From NCBI RefSeq assembly GCF_000314895.2, contig NZ_CM001773.1, positions 3,574,027 through 3,638,026 on the forward strand: a stretch of DNA of 64,000 nucleotides, in the 5' to 3' direction. This stretch comes from Providencia sneebia DSM 19967. Its GTDB lineage: Bacteria > Pseudomonadota > Gammaproteobacteria > Enterobacterales > Enterobacteriaceae. The position numbers and the translations under genes were made by a program. How positions within the stretch are numbered: position 1 is the first letter of the stretch; every line of letters starts with the position of its first letter. Positions 39,708 through 51,584 of the stretch are shown in pieces. Under the pieces are notes generated by a model. The model was not told the origin of the DNA, did no database searches, and worked only from the letters and a program-made list of their open reading frames with translations.

Positions 39708-40894
39708 ATGTCAAAACTCAAACCTGAAACTCAGTTAGTTCATCTGGGGCGAAATCCCAATTACACCCAAAAAGGGGTTAACCCCATTATTCAAAGAACA
39801 TCCTCTGTCATATTTAATACCCTGGAAGAAAAGCAACATGCAACCCGTAATCGCGCCAATGCTGTTCTTTTTTATGGTCGTCGAGGAACACAAACTCACT
39901 TTGCTTTCCAAGAAGCTATGACAGAACTGGAATGCGGAGCAGGTGCCGTTCTCTATCCATCGGGAGCTGCGGCAATCACCAATGCCATACTCTCTTTTAT
40001 TTCAGCTGATGATCATATTTTAGTGACCGGATCAGCCTATGATCCCACACAAAATTTTTGCGATAAAATTCTCACAAAAGTGAATGTTGAGACAAGCTAT
40101 TTTGATCCGATGATAGGTGCAGATATCGCAAAATTAATGCGCCCAAATACACGCATTGTTTTTTAGAAGCACCAAGTTCAATTACAATGGAAATACACGA
40201 TCTTCCCGCTATTGTGAAAGCGATCCGTCAAAAATCACCCGAAACAATCATTATGATTGATAACACATGGGCTGCTGGTGTTTTACTCAAACCATTATTA
40301 TTTGATATTGATATTTCCATTCAATCAGCAACTAAATATATTAATGGTCATTCAGATGGCATGTTGGGTGTTGCAATCGCCAACCAACGTTGTATTGAAA
40401 CATTGAGAGAAAACTCTTATTTATTAGGACAAACTGCTGATCCTGATACAGTTTATATGGCAACTCGCGGCTTACACACATTAGCAACGCGCTTAAAACA
40501 GCATGAAGAAAACAGCCTTATCATTGCCCATTGGTTAGAGCAACATCCTGATGTCGAACATGTTTTTCATCCAGCTTTACCATCTTGCCCAGGACATGAA
40601 TTTTTTGTTCGAGATTTCCATGGTAGCAACGGCCTTTTCTCTTTCCAATTAAAATCCCGTCTCTCTAAAGAGCAATTTGCTGATTTTTTAAATCATTTCA
40701 CTCAATTTAAAATGGGCTATTCATGGGGTGGCTATGAGTCATTAATTTTAGGTTATCAAAAAGAAGACTTAATGAGCATGCGCCAATTTGATTATCAACC
40801 AAGTTCAGGCACCTTTTTCCGAGTTCATATTGGCTTAGAACATCCGCAAGATTTAATTGATGACTTAACATTGGCTTTTGAGCGTATTCAATAG
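39708..40894 (+). pseudogene. metC: Cystathionine beta-lyase MetC, frameshifted
   Basis: MetC splits cystathionine to homocysteine, ammonia and pyruvate in methionine synthesis. The first frame (39708-40166) starts [20 protein letters not shown], contains [15 protein letters not shown] and [10 protein letters not shown], and ends at RIVF plus TAG. The second frame resumes as [18 protein letters not shown] and holds MIDNTWAAGV and the PLP lysine in SATKYINGHSDGMLG, to 40894. Restoring one T in the six-T run at 40159-40164 would give RIVFLEAPSS and an intact protein of about 395 aa. Either a real loss-of-function mutation or a homopolymer sequencing error. It is divergent from exbB and followed by yghB, as in E. 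coli. Confidence 0.93.
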
Positions 40895-40897
40895 TCT

Positions 40898-40953
40898 ATT
40901 GAATTTCACATATTTACCTGCTTCATTTATGTGTGAATATGTGAAAATTCAAT
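40898..40953 (+). terminator. Long stem-loop after metC
   Basis: ATTGAATTTCACATATT pairs with AATATGTGAAAATTCAAT with one bulged base, starting right after the metC stop. A terminator is likely, although the T run is short. Confidence 0.6.
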
Positions 40954-41053
40954 TAGTTTAATTATGCCTTTCTATAAACAAATCAAACTTAATTAGCTTT
41001 TTTCCTGTAATATACCTTAGATATTTGCTTTTTTCGTCTATACAGGAACGACT

Positions 41054-41725
41054 ATGGAAGTCTTGCGCGAAATCGTAATGGCTCTTTGGCATCACGATTT
41101 TATGAAACTCTCCAATCCAGAAGTACTTTGGGTTATTTATACAGTTCTTTTTGTTGTCATTGTTTTAGAAAATGGCGTGCTCCCAGCCGCTTTTTTGCCC
41201 GGTGATACCTTATTAATTCTTTCCGGCGCACTGATTGCAAAAGGCGTTCTTCACTTTATACCAACTGTTTTATTACTAACTGCCGCCGCAAGTATTGGTT
41301 GTTGGTTGGGCTTTCTTCAAGGGCGCTGGCTCAGTGAAACGAAAATGGTTAAGCGATGGTTATCGCAAATTCCATCTGAATACCATGAAAAAGCGAACCA
41401 AATGTTCCACAAACAGGGGTTGTATGCCCTGCTTATTGGCCGTTTTTTAGCGTTTGTTCGCACACTACTCCCTGTGCTTGCCGGATTATCTGAATTAAGC
41501 CAAAAACGCTTCCAGCTATTTAACTGGTTAAGTGGATTACTTTGGGTTGGTATTATTATCAGCTTAGGATATGCATTAAACCAAATTCCATTTATTAAGC
41601 AGCATGAGCAAATTGTTATTAGCATTCTGATGATAATACCCGTAGTACTGTTGGTTGTAGGGTTAATTGGATCTATTGTGATGTATTTAAAACACCGCAA
41701 ATCTATCAATAAAAAAACAAATTAA
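41054..41725 (+). CDS. yghB: DedA-family inner-membrane protein YghB
   Basis: A 223-aa DedA/SNARE-associated-family membrane protein. It shows the family signature [20 protein letters not shown] and the Arg-rich [18 protein letters not shown] near the third helix, plus the terminal hydrophobic helices. YghB and its relatives are required for membrane homeostasis, proton-dependent efflux and lipid-carrier recycling in E. coli. Position directly after metC matches E. coli yghB and supports this choice over yqjA. Confidence 0.9.
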   Translation: MEVLREIVMALWHHDFMKLSNPEVLWVIYTVLFVVIVLENGVLPAAFLPGDTLLILSGALIAKGVLHFIPTVLLLTAAASIGCWLGFLQGRWLSETKMVKRWLSQIPSEYHEKANQMFHKQGLYALLIGRFLAFVRTLLPVLAGLSELSQKRFQLFNWLSGLLWVGIIISLGYALNQIPFIKQHEQIVISILMIIPVVLLVVGLIGSIVMYLKHRKSINKKTN

Positions 41726-41786
41726 CATGCAACTCAACCTAAACGAGTTCAGGTAATTTAATCGCTACCCAAATCTTATCTTAGAA

Positions 41787-41818
41787 TAAAAAAAAGCCCT
41801 GACATGACTGCCAGGGCT
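41787..41818 (-). terminator. Rho-independent terminator after carB
   Basis: On the reverse strand AGCCCTG pairs with CAGGGCT around a ten-base loop, followed by eight T. It lies 19 bases after the carB stop. Confidence 0.9.
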
Positions 41819-41836
41819 AACAAGAAAACTTATCAA

Positions 41837-44800
41837 TTACTTAATAAGTGCATGCATCTCTTGAACTGAAATCACTTTTTCAGTTGGATCTGCACTCAAC
41901 GACATGGTTGTTGCAAAACCACCATTCAACGTTGTGTCATAATGTACTTTATATTGCAGTGCGCTACGGCGGATCAATTTAGAATCTTCGATAGCTTGGC
42001 GGCCAGCAGTGGTATTCACAATATAATTGTATTCGCCATTTTTGATTCTATCCTGAATATGTGGGCGACCTTCATGTACCTTGTTGACTAAGCGCGGGTT
42101 AATCCCAGCTTCACCAAGTACAATCGCTGTGCCGTGAGTCGCATCTAGTTCAAATCCATGTTTCAACAATTTAGCCGCTAAATCGACAACGCGTGTTTTA
42201 TCACCCTCACGAACAGAAAGTAAGGCGCGTCCTGTTTTCTTCATGGTTGAGCTACTGCCTAACATCGCTTTAGCAAAAGCTTCTGCAAATGTACGACCCA
42301 CACCCATCACTTCACCTGTTGAGCGCATTTCAGGCCCTAAAATTGGGTCAACACCTTGGAATTTATTAAACGGTAAAACCACTTCTTTTACTGAATAATA
42401 AGGTGGAATGACTTCTTTAGTAACACCTTGCTCAGCTAAAGATTGTCCAGCCATTACGCGAGCTGCCACTTTCGCCAGTGGCACACCTGTTGCTTTAGAA
42501 ACAAATGGCACTGTTCTCGCGGCACGTGGGTTCACTTCAATCAAGTAGACTTCATTGTTTTTCACTGCGAATTGGACGTTCATTAAGCCACGAACGCGTA
42601 ATTCAAACGCAAGATCACGCACTTGCTCACGCATAACATCTTGAATTTCTTGGCTAAGTGTATAAGCAGGAAGTGAACAGGCAGAGTCGCCAGAGTGAAC
42701 ACCCGCTTGCTCAATATGTTCCATAATGCCGCCAATCAATACCATTTCACCATCACAGATTGCATCAACATCAACTTCTACTGCGTCATCAAGGAAACGG
42801 TCGAGTAAAACAGGCGCATCATTAGATACACTTACCGCAGTTTGGAAATAACGACGTAAATCAGTTTCGTCATAAACAATTTCCATCGCACGGCCGCCCA
42901 GTACATAAGATGGACGAACGACTAATGGATAACCAATACCTGCTGCTTTTTCAACGGCTTGTTCAATCGTTGCAACTGTTGCATTCTTAGGTTGTTTCAG
43001 ATTAAGACGATTAACCGCTTGTTGGAAACGTTCGCGGTCTTCTGCTCTATCTATCGCATCAGGGCTAGTTCCGATAATTGGTACACCAGCAGCCTCAAGT
43101 TCACGCGCTAATTTCAGTGGGGTTTGTCCACCATATTGCACAATCACACCTTTTGGCTGTTCAATGCGGACAATTTCAAGCACATCTTCTAATGTTACTG
43201 GCTCAAAATAGAGGCGGTCTGATGTATCATAATCCGTTGATACTGTTTCTGGGTTACAGTTCACCATGATGGTTTCATAACCATCTTCACGTAAAGCTAA
43301 TGAAGCATGTACACAGCAGTAATCAAACTCAATACCTTGTCCGATACGGTTTGGCCCACCACCTAACACCATGATTTTAGGTTTATCCGTATTTGGATTT
43401 GATTCACACTCTTCTTCATAAGTGGAATACATATAAGCCGTATCTGTTGCAAATTCAGCCGCACAGGTATCAACGCGCTTATAAACTGGATGCAGGTCAT
43501 AGCTTTGACGTAATTTGCGTAACTCAGTTTCAGAAACACCAACAAGTTTAGCCAAACGTGCATCAGCAAAACCTTTACGTTTTAAAGTGCGTAGGAAATC
43601 TTTTGTTAAACCATTAATTCCAAGCTCAACAACCTGCTCTTCTAAACGCACTAATTCTTCAATTTGAACTAAGAACCAGCGGTCAATATTGGTCAGATTG
43701 AAGATCCCATCCACTGAAAGGCCTGCACGGAAAGCATCTGCTAAATACCAAGCTCGCTCTGCTCCGGCTTCTTTTAGCTCACGACGAATACGCGTTAATG
43801 CTTCTGGGTCATCTAAACTCACTTTAGGATCAAAACCTGTCGCGCCAACTTCCAGTCCACGCAACGCTTTTTGCATAGATTCTTGGAAAGTACGACCAAT
43901 TGCCATAACTTCGCCAACTGATTTCATTTGTGTTGTCAGGCGGTCATTGGTGCCAGCAAACTTTTCAAAGTTAAAGCGAGGGATTTTTGTCACAACATAG
44001 TCAATTGATGGTTCAAATGAAGCCGGTGTGCGACCACCAGTAATGTCATTCATCAACTCATCAAGTGTATAACCTACCGCCAATTTAGCCGCGATTTTCG
44101 CAATAGGGAAACCTGTTGCTTTAGATGCCAAAGCTGACGAGCGAGAAACACGCGGGTTCATTTCAATAACAATTAAACGGCCTGTTTTCGGGTTAACAGA
44201 AAACTGGACGTTAGAACCGCCCGTTTCAACACCAATTTCACGCAAGACTGCCATCGAGGCATCACGCATGATTTGGTATTCTTTATCAGTCAGAGTTTGA
44301 GCAGGTGCTACAGTGATAGAGTCACCTGTATGAATGCCCATCGCATCGAAGTTTTCAATTGAGCAAACGATAATGCAGTTATCGTTTTTATCGCGAACAA
44401 TTTCCATTTCATACTCTTTCCAACCAATTAATGATTCATCAATGAGCAATTCATTCGTTGGTGAAAGGTCTAGACCACGCGTACAGATTTCTTCAAATTC
44501 TTCTCGGTTATAAGCGATACCACCGCCTGTTCCGCCCATGGTAAATGAAGGGCGAATGATACAAGGGAATCCAACATCATCAGCAACCGCATAAGCTTCT
44601 TCCATCGTATGTGCAATACCAGAGCGAGCTGTATCCAAGCCAATTTTTTTCATGGCTTTATCAAAGCGTTGGCGATCTTCTGCTTTATCAATCGCATCTG
44701 CTGTTGCACCAATCATGGTGACACCAAACTCAGCTAACACCCCTTTACGCTCAAGTTCTAGCGCACAGTTTAGTGCTGTTTGACCACCCATTGTAGGTAA

Positions 44801-45058
44801 AACGGCATCTGGACGTTCTTTTTCGATAATTTTGCGCACAACTTCCCAATGAATTGGCTCAATATAAGTTGCATCAGCCATTTCAGGGTCAGTCATGATG
44901 GTTGCAGGGTTCGAGTTAACCAGAATAACGCGATAACCTTCCTCACGCAGGGCTTTACAAGCCTGAGCACCGGAATAATCGAACTCACATGCTTGCCCGA
45001 TAACAATCGGACCGGCACCTAGGATCAGAATACTTTTTATGTCTGTACGCTTTGGCAT
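41837..45058 (-). CDS. carB: Carbamoyl-phosphate synthase large subunit
   Basis: CarB makes carbamoyl phosphate from bicarbonate, ATP and ammonia tunnelled from CarA, feeding arginine and pyrimidine synthesis. The protein has the two homologous ATP-grasp halves: [20 protein letters not shown] and [17 protein letters not shown] in the first, [20 protein letters not shown] and [14 protein letters not shown] in the second. The C-terminal allosteric domain (about 935-1073) binds UMP and ornithine. 1073 aa equals E. coli. It follows carA after 15 bases. Confidence 0.98.
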   Translation of the reverse strand: MPKRTDIKSILILGAGPIVIGQACEFDYSGAQACKALREEGYRVILVNSNPATIMTDPEMADATYIEPIHWEVVRKIIEKERPDAVLPTMGGQTALNCALELERKGVLAEFGVTMIGATADAIDKAEDRQRFDKAMKKIGLDTARSGIAHTMEEAYAVADDVGFPCIIRPSFTMGGTGGGIAYNREEFEEICTRGLDLSPTNELLIDESLIGWKEYEMEIVRDKNDNCIIVCSIENFDAMGIHTGDSITVAPAQTLTDKEYQIMRDASMAVLREIGVETGGSNVQFSVNPKTGRLIVIEMNPRVSRSSALASKATGFPIAKIAAKLAVGYTLDELMNDITGGRTPASFEPSIDYVVTKIPRFNFEKFAGTNDRLTTQMKSVGEVMAIGRTFQESMQKALRGLEVGATGFDPKVSLDDPEALTRIRRELKEAGAERAWYLADAFRAGLSVDGIFNLTNIDRWFLVQIEELVRLEEQVVELGINGLTKDFLRTLKRKGFADARLAKLVGVSETELRKLRQSYDLHPVYKRVDTCAAEFATDTAYMYSTYEEECESNPNTDKPKIMVLGGGPNRIGQGIEFDYCCVHASLALREDGYETIMVNCNPETVSTDYDTSDRLYFEPVTLEDVLEIVRIEQPKGVIVQYGGQTPLKLARELEAAGVPIIGTSPDAIDRAEDRERFQQAVNRLNLKQPKNATVATIEQAVEKAAGIGYPLVVRPSYVLGGRAMEIVYDETDLRRYFQTAVSVSNDAPVLLDRFLDDAVEVDVDAICDGEMVLIGGIMEHIEQAGVHSGDSACSLPAYTLSQEIQDVMREQVRDLAFELRVRGLMNVQFAVKNNEVYLIEVNPRAARTVPFVSKATGVPLAKVAARVMAGQSLAEQGVTKEVIPPYYSVKEVVLPFNKFQGVDPILGPEMRSTGEVMGVGRTFAEAFAKAMLGSSSTMKKTGRALLSVREGDKTRVVDLAAKLLKHGFELDATHGTAIVLGEAGINPRLVNKVHEGRPHIQDRIKNGEYNYIVNTTAGRQAIEDSKLIRRSALQYKVHYDTTLNGGFATTMSLSADPTEKVISVQEMHALIK

Positions 45059-45073
45059 TTTTATGGCTCCCGA

Positions 45074-46237
45074 TTATTCTGCGTTATGACGAGGATGGTT
45101 TTGACGATATTCATTGATTAGGTCGATGAAATGATCGAACAATTTAGCCGCATCGTGTGGGCCTGAACTCGCTTCCGGATGTCCTTGGAAGCTAAATGCT
45201 GGCTTATCAGTACGGTGAATACCTTGCAAGGTGCCATCAAATAGTGATTTATGTGTCACGCGTAAGGTGTCGGGCAATGTTGACTCATCAACAGCAAAAC
45301 CGTGGTTTTGAGCCGTGATCATAACAACATCTTGATCTAAATCTTTAACTGGATGGTTAGCACCATGATGACCAAATTTCATCTTCATCGTGTTAGCACC
45401 ACTTGCGAGGGCAAGTAATTGATGTCCAAGGCAAATACCGAAAATAGGAATATCGGTTTCCAAGAAATGCTGGATAGCTTCAATTGCATAATCACAAGGG
45501 GCTGGATCACCAGGTCCATTTGATAAGAAAATACCATCTGGATCCATTGCGAGAACAGCTTCTGCTGATGTTGTTGCAGGAACGACGGTTAAACGGCAGC
45601 CACGGTCAACCAACATACGCAAGATATTACGCTTTGCACCAAAGTCATAAGCAACAACATGAAGTGGCAGTTCATCAGCATTTTTTGCAGCAACTTGCCC
45701 ATCATTAAGGGTCCAAGAACCTTGTGTCCAGCTATAAGCTTCTTTAGTACAAACTTCTTTTGCTAAATCTAAACCATTTAAACCCGAAAATGCGCGCGCT
45801 TTTGCTAATGCTGATGCAGCATCAGGGTTATCACCTGCAATGATGCAACCATTTTGTGCGCCTTTTTCTCTTAGGATACGAGTGAGTTTACGTGTATCAA
45901 TATCTGCAATTGCAACAACATTATGGCGTTTCAGGTATTCTGATAAACCTTCCTGACCGCGAAAGTTACTATAAACCAATGGTAAATCACGAATAATCAA
46001 GCCTTGCGCATGAACTTTTGGGGATTCTTCATCATCGGCATTAGTGCCGACATTACCAATATGGGGATAAGTGAGAGTAACAATTTGGCGGGAATAGGAA
46101 GGGTCGGTAATTATTTCTTGATATCCGGTCATTGACGTATTGAAAACGACTTCTCCAACAGCGGCCCCTTCAGCACCGATGGCGCGCCCGTGGAATTCGG
46201 TTCCGTCTTCGAGAACCAGTATAGCTGACTTAATCAA
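45074..46237 (-). CDS. carA: Carbamoyl-phosphate synthase small subunit (glutaminase)
   Basis: CarA releases ammonia from glutamine for CarB. The class I glutamine amidotransferase domain has the nucleophile Cys in [14 protein letters not shown] and the His/Glu pair in [16 protein letters not shown] start at the TTG at 46237: it has TGGAGGG five bases upstream, gives (M)[16 protein letters not shown] as in E. coli, where carA also uses TTG, and leads to 387 aa (E. coli 382). A longer frame from 46264 is not supported. It heads the carAB operon. Confidence 0.97.
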   Translation of the reverse strand: MIKSAILVLEDGTEFHGRAIGAEGAAVGEVVFNTSMTGYQEIITDPSYSRQIVTLTYPHIGNVGTNADDEESPKVHAQGLIIRDLPLVYSNFRGQEGLSEYLKRHNVVAIADIDTRKLTRILREKGAQNGCIIAGDNPDAASALAKARAFSGLNGLDLAKEVCTKEAYSWTQGSWTLNDGQVAAKNADELPLHVVAYDFGAKRNILRMLVDRGCRLTVVPATTSAEAVLAMDPDGIFLSNGPGDPAPCDYAIEAIQHFLETDIPIFGICLGHQLLALASGANTMKMKFGHHGANHPVKDLDQDVVMITAQNHGFAVDESTLPDTLRVTHKSLFDGTLQGIHRTDKPAFSFQGHPEASSGPHDAAKLFDHFIDLINEYRQNHPRHNAE

Positions 46238-46268
46238 AACACCCTCCAGGGAATAATAAATCACGATT

Positions 46269-46286
46269 AGTGCATATTAATTCAGA
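46269..46286 (-). promoter_or_regulatory. ARG-box-like operator upstream of carA
   Basis: The reverse strand reads TCTGAATTAATATGCACT, close to the ArgR consensus wnTGAATwwwwATTCAnw with one or two mismatches. E. coli carAB has ArgR sites at its downstream promoter at a similar distance. A second adjacent box was not convincing. The 445-base gap to dapB must also hold the upstream pyrimidine-controlled promoter. Confidence 0.45.
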
Positions 46287-46621
46287 TTTGAGGATCTAAA
46301 TCAATGCCAAAATGCGTTTTTAAGCATATTTTTGACAAATTGCGCGCATTCTAATGATGAGTTGCGCTCTTGTCTAGAAAAAAACACATTTTTTTTACTT
46401 TTATCTTGTTTTTTTGGTTAGCAGCTTAAAATTGAGTGATAAAAACAGCAAAAGAGATAACTATATGTACTAAGTAAACGGTTGCAAAAGAAGTTAATTA
46501 GATATTTGATACTAAGATAAGTTACTTGGCTATAAAAGGTTATTTATTAATCAAAATAAAGGAAACAAACTAATTAAAACAATAAAAACAGAGAAAACGA
46601 ATATAAAGATAAACAAAATAC

Positions 46622-46660
46622 AAGAATCATGGCAAGTAACAACTTAATACCATGATTCTT
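46622..46660 (-). terminator. Terminator after dapB
   Basis: AAGAATCATGG pairs perfectly with CCATGATTCTT around a 17-base loop, with GTATTTTG following on the reverse strand. It separates dapB from carAB. Confidence 0.75.
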
Positions 46661-46682
46661 ATCAATAATAAAAATAATTATT

Positions 46683-47558
<876 letters not shown>

Positions 47559-47770
47559 TCACAGCAACATAATTTGAAAACTGTCTACCCATAGATTAAC
47601 TAGCCTCTCCAATCTGTGCTAGCGCTAATGTTGAATTATTAATAAAAGCATATAGAGACAGGAAGTTATCAGTAAAACTTGTGTAGAACACAACAAGTAT
47701 AGTACTTCGGCACAATTAAATTTATGTTTTGCAGTTGTTCTCTTTCTAAAGATATTCTCTAAGGATTAAC

Positions 47771-48802
47771 ATGGCATCCTCTCATATTGGCTTTCCTACA
47801 GAAACAGTGACCGTCTTTGTCGTATTGGCTATCGGTGCCATTATCATTGATTTATTTATGCACCGTAAAAATCAGGCTATTACACTCAAAAATGCCATCA
47901 TCTGGTCGCTATTTTGGATTGCTATTGCCATGGTTTTCGCTACTTTTTTGTATATCCATCATGGTTCAGAAGCCGCAAGCCTATTTGTCACTGGCTATGT
48001 ATTAGAAAAAGTGCTCTCAATTGATAATTTATTTCTCATGATGGCGATTTTTTCATGTTTTTCTGTCCCTGATGGACTGCGTCATCGAGTACTTTATTGG
48101 GGGATTATTGGTGCCATTATTTTTCGGGGTATTTTTGTGGCGATCGGAACGGGCTTACTCAGCTTAGGACCTTATGTAGAGATGATTTTTGCCATTGTTG
48201 TCGCATGGACTGCAATGATGATGTTGAAAAATCATGATAATAAAGATGAAATAGAAGATTACTCCCATCATTTAGCTTATCGGTGTGTAAAACGTTTTTT
48301 TCCTATCTGGCCAAAAATTAGCGGACATGCCTTTTTATTGACTCAAAAAGAAGTGAATGTTGAGTTGGCAAAACCGGAAAACAAAGCCATTACTGTGGGT
48401 AGAGGAAAAACAGCGCGACTATATGCCACACCACTAATGTTATGTATGGCAATCATTGAATTATCTGATGTCATGTTTGCCTTTGATTCTGTTCCAGCCA
48501 TCATTGCTGTAAGCCGTGAACCCCTAATTATTTATAGTGCAATGATGTTTGCGATTTTAGGCTTACGAACGCTCTATTTTGTCCTCGAAGCATTAAAACA
48601 ATACCTCGTTCATCTTGAAAAAGCCGTTGTTGTTTTGCTGTTTTTTATTGCAATAAAGTTGGGATTAAATGCCACTGATCATATTTGGCAGCATGGTTTT
48701 AGCATTTCAGCCAATACCAGTTTGTGGGTTGTTCTTGGGGTATTAATTTTGGGGATTTTAGCCAGTATCATTTTCCCAACAAAGCAGCAAAAAACTAAGT
48801 AA
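47771..48802 (+). CDS. terC: TerC-family membrane protein
   Basis: A 343-aa integral membrane protein with about nine hydrophobic segments. The TerC signature is clear: VLEKVLSIDNLFLMMAIFSC in the first half and ELSDVMFAFDSVPAIIAVSR in the second, each with conserved acidic residues. The length and sequence resemble the plasmid-type TerC of tellurite-resistance operons more than E. coli Alx (321 aa). No terZABDE genes are present, so it is an orphan. Related proteins export Mn2+ or aid membrane protein folding. A TAAGGA site precedes the ATG. Confidence 0.88.
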   Translation: MASSHIGFPTETVTVFVVLAIGAIIIDLFMHRKNQAITLKNAIIWSLFWIAIAMVFATFLYIHHGSEAASLFVTGYVLEKVLSIDNLFLMMAIFSCFSVPDGLRHRVLYWGIIGAIIFRGIFVAIGTGLLSLGPYVEMIFAIVVAWTAMMMLKNHDNKDEIEDYSHHLAYRCVKRFFPIWPKISGHAFLLTQKEVNVELAKPENKAITVGRGKTARLYATPLMLCMAIIELSDVMFAFDSVPAIIAVSREPLIIYSAMMFAILGLRTLYFVLEALKQYLVHLEKAVVVLLFFIAIKLGLNATDHIWQHGFSISANTSLWVVLGVLILGILASIIFPTKQQKTK

Positions 48803-48813
48803 CCAATAATAAA

Positions 48814-48845
48814 AACCTCTTGGTTATTTTATTAATCAAGAGGTT
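48814..48845. terminator. Bidirectional terminator between terC and the HAD gene
   Basis: AACCTCTTG pairs with CAAGAGGTT around a 14-base loop; the reverse strand has TTTTTATTATT after the stem. It lies between convergent genes. Confidence 0.8.
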
Positions 48846-48862
48846 CTGTTCAGTCGCTGCTT

Positions 48863-49525
48863 TTAATCATCTCTCGCAACAACTTGCTTGTATTTATAGC
48901 GGTAATGCTTTTTATGGAAATGGCGCCAGTGGGCATCTTGAGCCGCTTGTAACAGTTCAAAATCCCCTCGGCTATCACCCCAAGCTCGCAGATGGTATTG
49001 TGAAAGGTCACCATAAACGTGTTCTAGCCGTTTAATTTTCTCTTCACGGCGACAGTTTTTTCCCACCAAATTCCCTGTGAGTTTACCATCCACAATTTCT
49101 AATTCAGTACTAATTAATTTAATCCCTAGTCGTTGTGCAAATGGTTTTAAAACTAAGGATGGTGAAGCTGAACAAATTGTCACTTCTGCACCACTTTCTA
49201 TTTCCGCAGTAACACCGCGCAAACCTGAAGGGCGCATCAATTTAGGCCAGTAAATCTGGCAAAATTGTTCAGCTTTCTCTATTAACCATTTTTCATCAAT
49301 TCCAGTTAGAAATGTTTTTATCAACACTTCTTTCAATTCATCGCGCGTTAATTTTCGTCTTGCACATTTTAATGTTGGTAAAACTAGCCGAATAATTTTG
49401 CGAGAAAAATGATATTTACCAAAGGCAAATTTCAAAAAAGGAATAAAGCTGTCGTGATAGGTTAATGTGCCATCAAAATCAAAAACAGAGAGGACATTAA
49501 CCGAATGATTTATATTTTCTGGCAC
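48863..49525 (-). CDS. HAD-family (subfamily IB) phosphatase
   Basis: A haloacid-dehalogenase hydrolase. Motif I is VFDFDGTLTYHDSFIPF, motif II is TICSASP with the conserved Ser, and motif III/IV are the KIKRLEH lysine and WGDSRGDFELL acidic pair. The layout matches PgpC/YfhB-like HAD-IB phosphatases, so a lipid phosphate or phosphoserine-like substrate is possible but unproven. I start at the GTG at 49525 with GGAG six bases upstream; the frame is open to 49570 (TTG) without support. It ends a leftward series that follows ispH. Confidence 0.8.
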   Translation of the reverse strand: MPENINHSVNVLSVFDFDGTLTYHDSFIPFLKFAFGKYHFSRKIIRLVLPTLKCARRKLTRDELKEVLIKTFLTGIDEKWLIEKAEQFCQIYWPKLMRPSGLRGVTAEIESGAEVTICSASPSLVLKPFAQRLGIKLISTELEIVDGKLTGNLVGKNCRREEKIKRLEHVYGDLSQYHLRAWGDSRGDFELLQAAQDAHWRHFHKKHYRYKYKQVVARDD

Positions 49526-49548
49526 CACAAACTCCGTAACGACGTTGA

Positions 49549-49584
49549 CCTCTAGCTTGAACTTCAACAAACTAGAGGCCTTTT
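49549..49584 (+). other. Stem-loop between ispH and the HAD gene
   Basis: CCTCTAG pairs with CTAGAGG, with an inner TTGAA/TTCAA stem; a TTTT run follows on the plus strand only. On the leftward transcript it lies in the 70-base ispH-HAD spacer and may shape or attenuate it. Confidence 0.55.
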
Positions 49585-49595
49585 ATTATCATTAT

Positions 49596-50549
49596 TTAAC
49601 TGATTTGCTTTATTTCAACGCGAAGCTCTTTAGGCACTTCAAAGACAATATTTTCCTCACGCCCTTGCAGCTCAACTACATCACCCGCCCCAAACTCTTT
49701 GAGTTTATCAATAACTTGGCGAACCAAAATATCAGGCGCAGAAGCCCCCGCAGTCAAGCCAATAATTGATTTACCTGCTAACCATTCAGCTTTAATATCT
49801 TCAGCACCATCAATTAAATAAGCCGGTTTTTGCATGCGGGAAGCTAACTCTGCTAAGCGGTTAGAGTTGGATGAATTTTTAGAGCCAACCACTAATACAA
49901 TATCTGCCTGCTGCGCTAAGTCACGCGCCGCCTCTTGCCTATTTGTTGTCGCATAACAAATATCATCTTTACGCGGACCAACAATATTAGGAAAGCGCTG
50001 CGTTAATGCATCAATGACATCAGATGTGTCATCAACCGAGAGTGTTGTTTGGGTCATAAAGCACAAGTTACCTTCATCTTTAACTTGTAGTTTCCAAACA
50101 TCTTCAGGACTTTCAACTAAGTACATGCCACCTGCTGGGTTATTATACTGCCCCATGGTGCCTTCCACTTCAGGATGACCAGCATGACCAATCAAAATGG
50201 CTTCTTTGCCTTTTCGACTCGCTCTAGCGACTTCCATATGAACTTTCGTCACTAATGGGCAAGTCGCATCAAATAACATAGTAAGATCACGCGAACGCGC
50301 TTCTTGTCGGATTGCCTGAGAAACACCATGAGCTGAAAAAATTAATATTGAGCCATCAGGTACTTCAGATATTTCCTCAATAAAAATTGCACCGCGCTGG
50401 CGTAAATTATCCACCACATAACGGTTATGTACCACTTCATGGCGTACATAAATTGGCGCACCATAAAGTTCTAGCGCCCTTTCTACAATACTAATTGCTC
50501 GGTCTACACCTGCGCAAAAGCCACGAGGGTTAGCCATTAATATTTGCAT
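49596..50549 (-). CDS. ispH: 4-hydroxy-3-methylbut-2-enyl diphosphate reductase
   Basis: IspH is the last enzyme of the MEP isoprenoid pathway and uses a [4Fe-4S] cluster. The three ligand cysteines are visible in [30 protein letters not shown] and [13 protein letters not shown]; the catalytic [10 protein letters not shown] and [11 protein letters not shown] segments are also present. 317 aa compares with 316 in E. coli. Its start overlaps the end of fkpB by 20 bases, indicating translational coupling within ribF-ileS-lspA-fkpB-ispH. Confidence 0.97.
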   Translation of the reverse strand: MQILMANPRGFCAGVDRAISIVERALELYGAPIYVRHEVVHNRYVVDNLRQRGAIFIEEISEVPDGSILIFSAHGVSQAIRQEARSRDLTMLFDATCPLVTKVHMEVARASRKGKEAILIGHAGHPEVEGTMGQYNNPAGGMYLVESPEDVWKLQVKDEGNLCFMTQTTLSVDDTSDVIDALTQRFPNIVGPRKDDICYATTNRQEAARDLAQQADIVLVVGSKNSSNSNRLAELASRMQKPAYLIDGAEDIKAEWLAGKSIIGLTAGASAPDILVRQVIDKLKEFGAGDVVELQGREENIVFEVPKELRVEIKQIS

Positions 50550-51000
50550 TCTGACTCTCCAATTGCGGATCTATCTCAAGCACTTCAACATCAAAACTGA
50601 TTTGTTGCTCTGCTAATGGGTGATTAAAATCAATAGTAACAGATTCACCTTCTATTGATTTTACTATCCCTGGCATTTCACTGCCATTCATTGCAGTAAA
50701 TAACATTATAGTACCAATCTCAGGAACACCGGTTTCAATGAAGTCACGCAAAGAAAAATACTGGACTAAATCAGGATTATGTTTACCAAAAATAGCATCA
50801 CCTGGGAGTGAAAAATGTTTCTTTTCTCCAACACGTAGACCTAATAATTGTTCTTCTAACTCAGGTGAAAGCGAGTCATTTCCTAATGTAAACAGTGCCG
50901 GTTTTCCTTGGCTATAAGAGGAGTCTGCTGTAGAGCCATCTTCTAACTTCAGCGTGAAATGCAATAATACTGCACTTTGTGGTTGAACCTGAGTAGACAT
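50530..51000 (-). CDS. fkpB: FKBP-type peptidyl-prolyl isomerase (SlpA/FkpB)
   Basis: A 156-aa FKBP of the SlyD-like group with chaperone and prolyl isomerase activity. It opens with [20 protein letters not shown], has the inserted-in-flap domain with [20 protein letters not shown] and the [20 protein letters not shown] signature. E. coli FkpB has 149 aa. It lies between lspA and ispH, as in E. coli; a terminator-like hairpin stands between it and lspA. Confidence 0.95.
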   Translation of the reverse strand: MSTQVQPQSAVLLHFTLKLEDGSTADSSYSQGKPALFTLGNDSLSPELEEQLLGLRVGEKKHFSLPGDAIFGKHNPDLVQYFSLRDFIETGVPEIGTIMLFTAMNGSEMPGIVKSIEGESVTIDFNHPLAEQQISFDVEVLEIDPQLESQNANING

Positions 51001-51023
51001 AAATCAAACCTATTATCTTTCAT

Positions 51024-51051
51024 AAAAATCAGCCCGGAAGAACCGGGCTGA
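51024..51051 (-). terminator. Terminator or attenuator between lspA and fkpB
   Basis: On the reverse strand TCAGCCCGG pairs perfectly with CCGGGCTGA around five bases and is followed by TTTTT. It would reduce transcription from ileS-lspA into fkpB-ispH, which may have their own promoter. Confidence 0.85.
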
Positions 51052-51083
51052 GGTCATTATTTTATGGGTAAACACTTTTCCAA

Positions 51084-51584
51084 CTAGTTTGCTTGCTTTT
51101 TCGTTTTATCTGGCAAGAAACCTTCAAGAATAACCAGAGCAGCACCGATACAAATAGCAATGTCTGCAAGGTTAAATGTTGGGTAGTGCCAATTGCCAAC
51201 ATAAAAATCAATGTAGTCAATAACAAACCCGTGCATTAAGCGATCGGTAAGGTTGCCAACAGCACCACTAATAATCAACGCATAAGCAATATTACTCAGG
51301 TATTTTTGTGCACTTTGGCGATACATCAATACTAATAAAATAATTGATATCGCAATGGCAACACCAGCAAAAAACCAGCGCTGCCAGCCCCCTTCATCAG
51401 CAAGGAAGCTGAATGCCGCACCAAAGTTTTGCGCATACATTAGATTCAAAAATGGCATAACTGGATGAGTGACATGCAGATCCATCTCTTTCAAGACAAC
51501 TTGCTTAATCCCCAAGTCCAATATAATCAGGACAACTGTCAGCCATATCCAACGTAAACCCGTCGAGCAAATTGGTCTTTTCAT
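51084..51584 (-). CDS. lspA: Lipoprotein signal peptidase
   Basis: LspA removes signal peptides from diacylglyceryl-modified prolipoproteins in the inner membrane. Four membrane segments are apparent. The two catalytic Asp are in [20 protein letters not shown] and the [20 protein letters not shown] segment. 166 aa compares with 164 in E. coli. Its start codon overlaps the ileS stop by one base (TAATG), so the two are coupled. Confidence 0.97.
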   Translation of the reverse strand: MKRPICSTGLRWIWLTVVLIILDLGIKQVVLKEMDLHVTHPVMPFLNLMYAQNFGAAFSFLADEGGWQRWFFAGVAIAISIILLVLMYRQSAQKYLSNIAYALIISGAVGNLTDRLMHGFVIDYIDFYVGNWHYPTFNLADIAICIGAALVILEGFLPDKTKKQAN

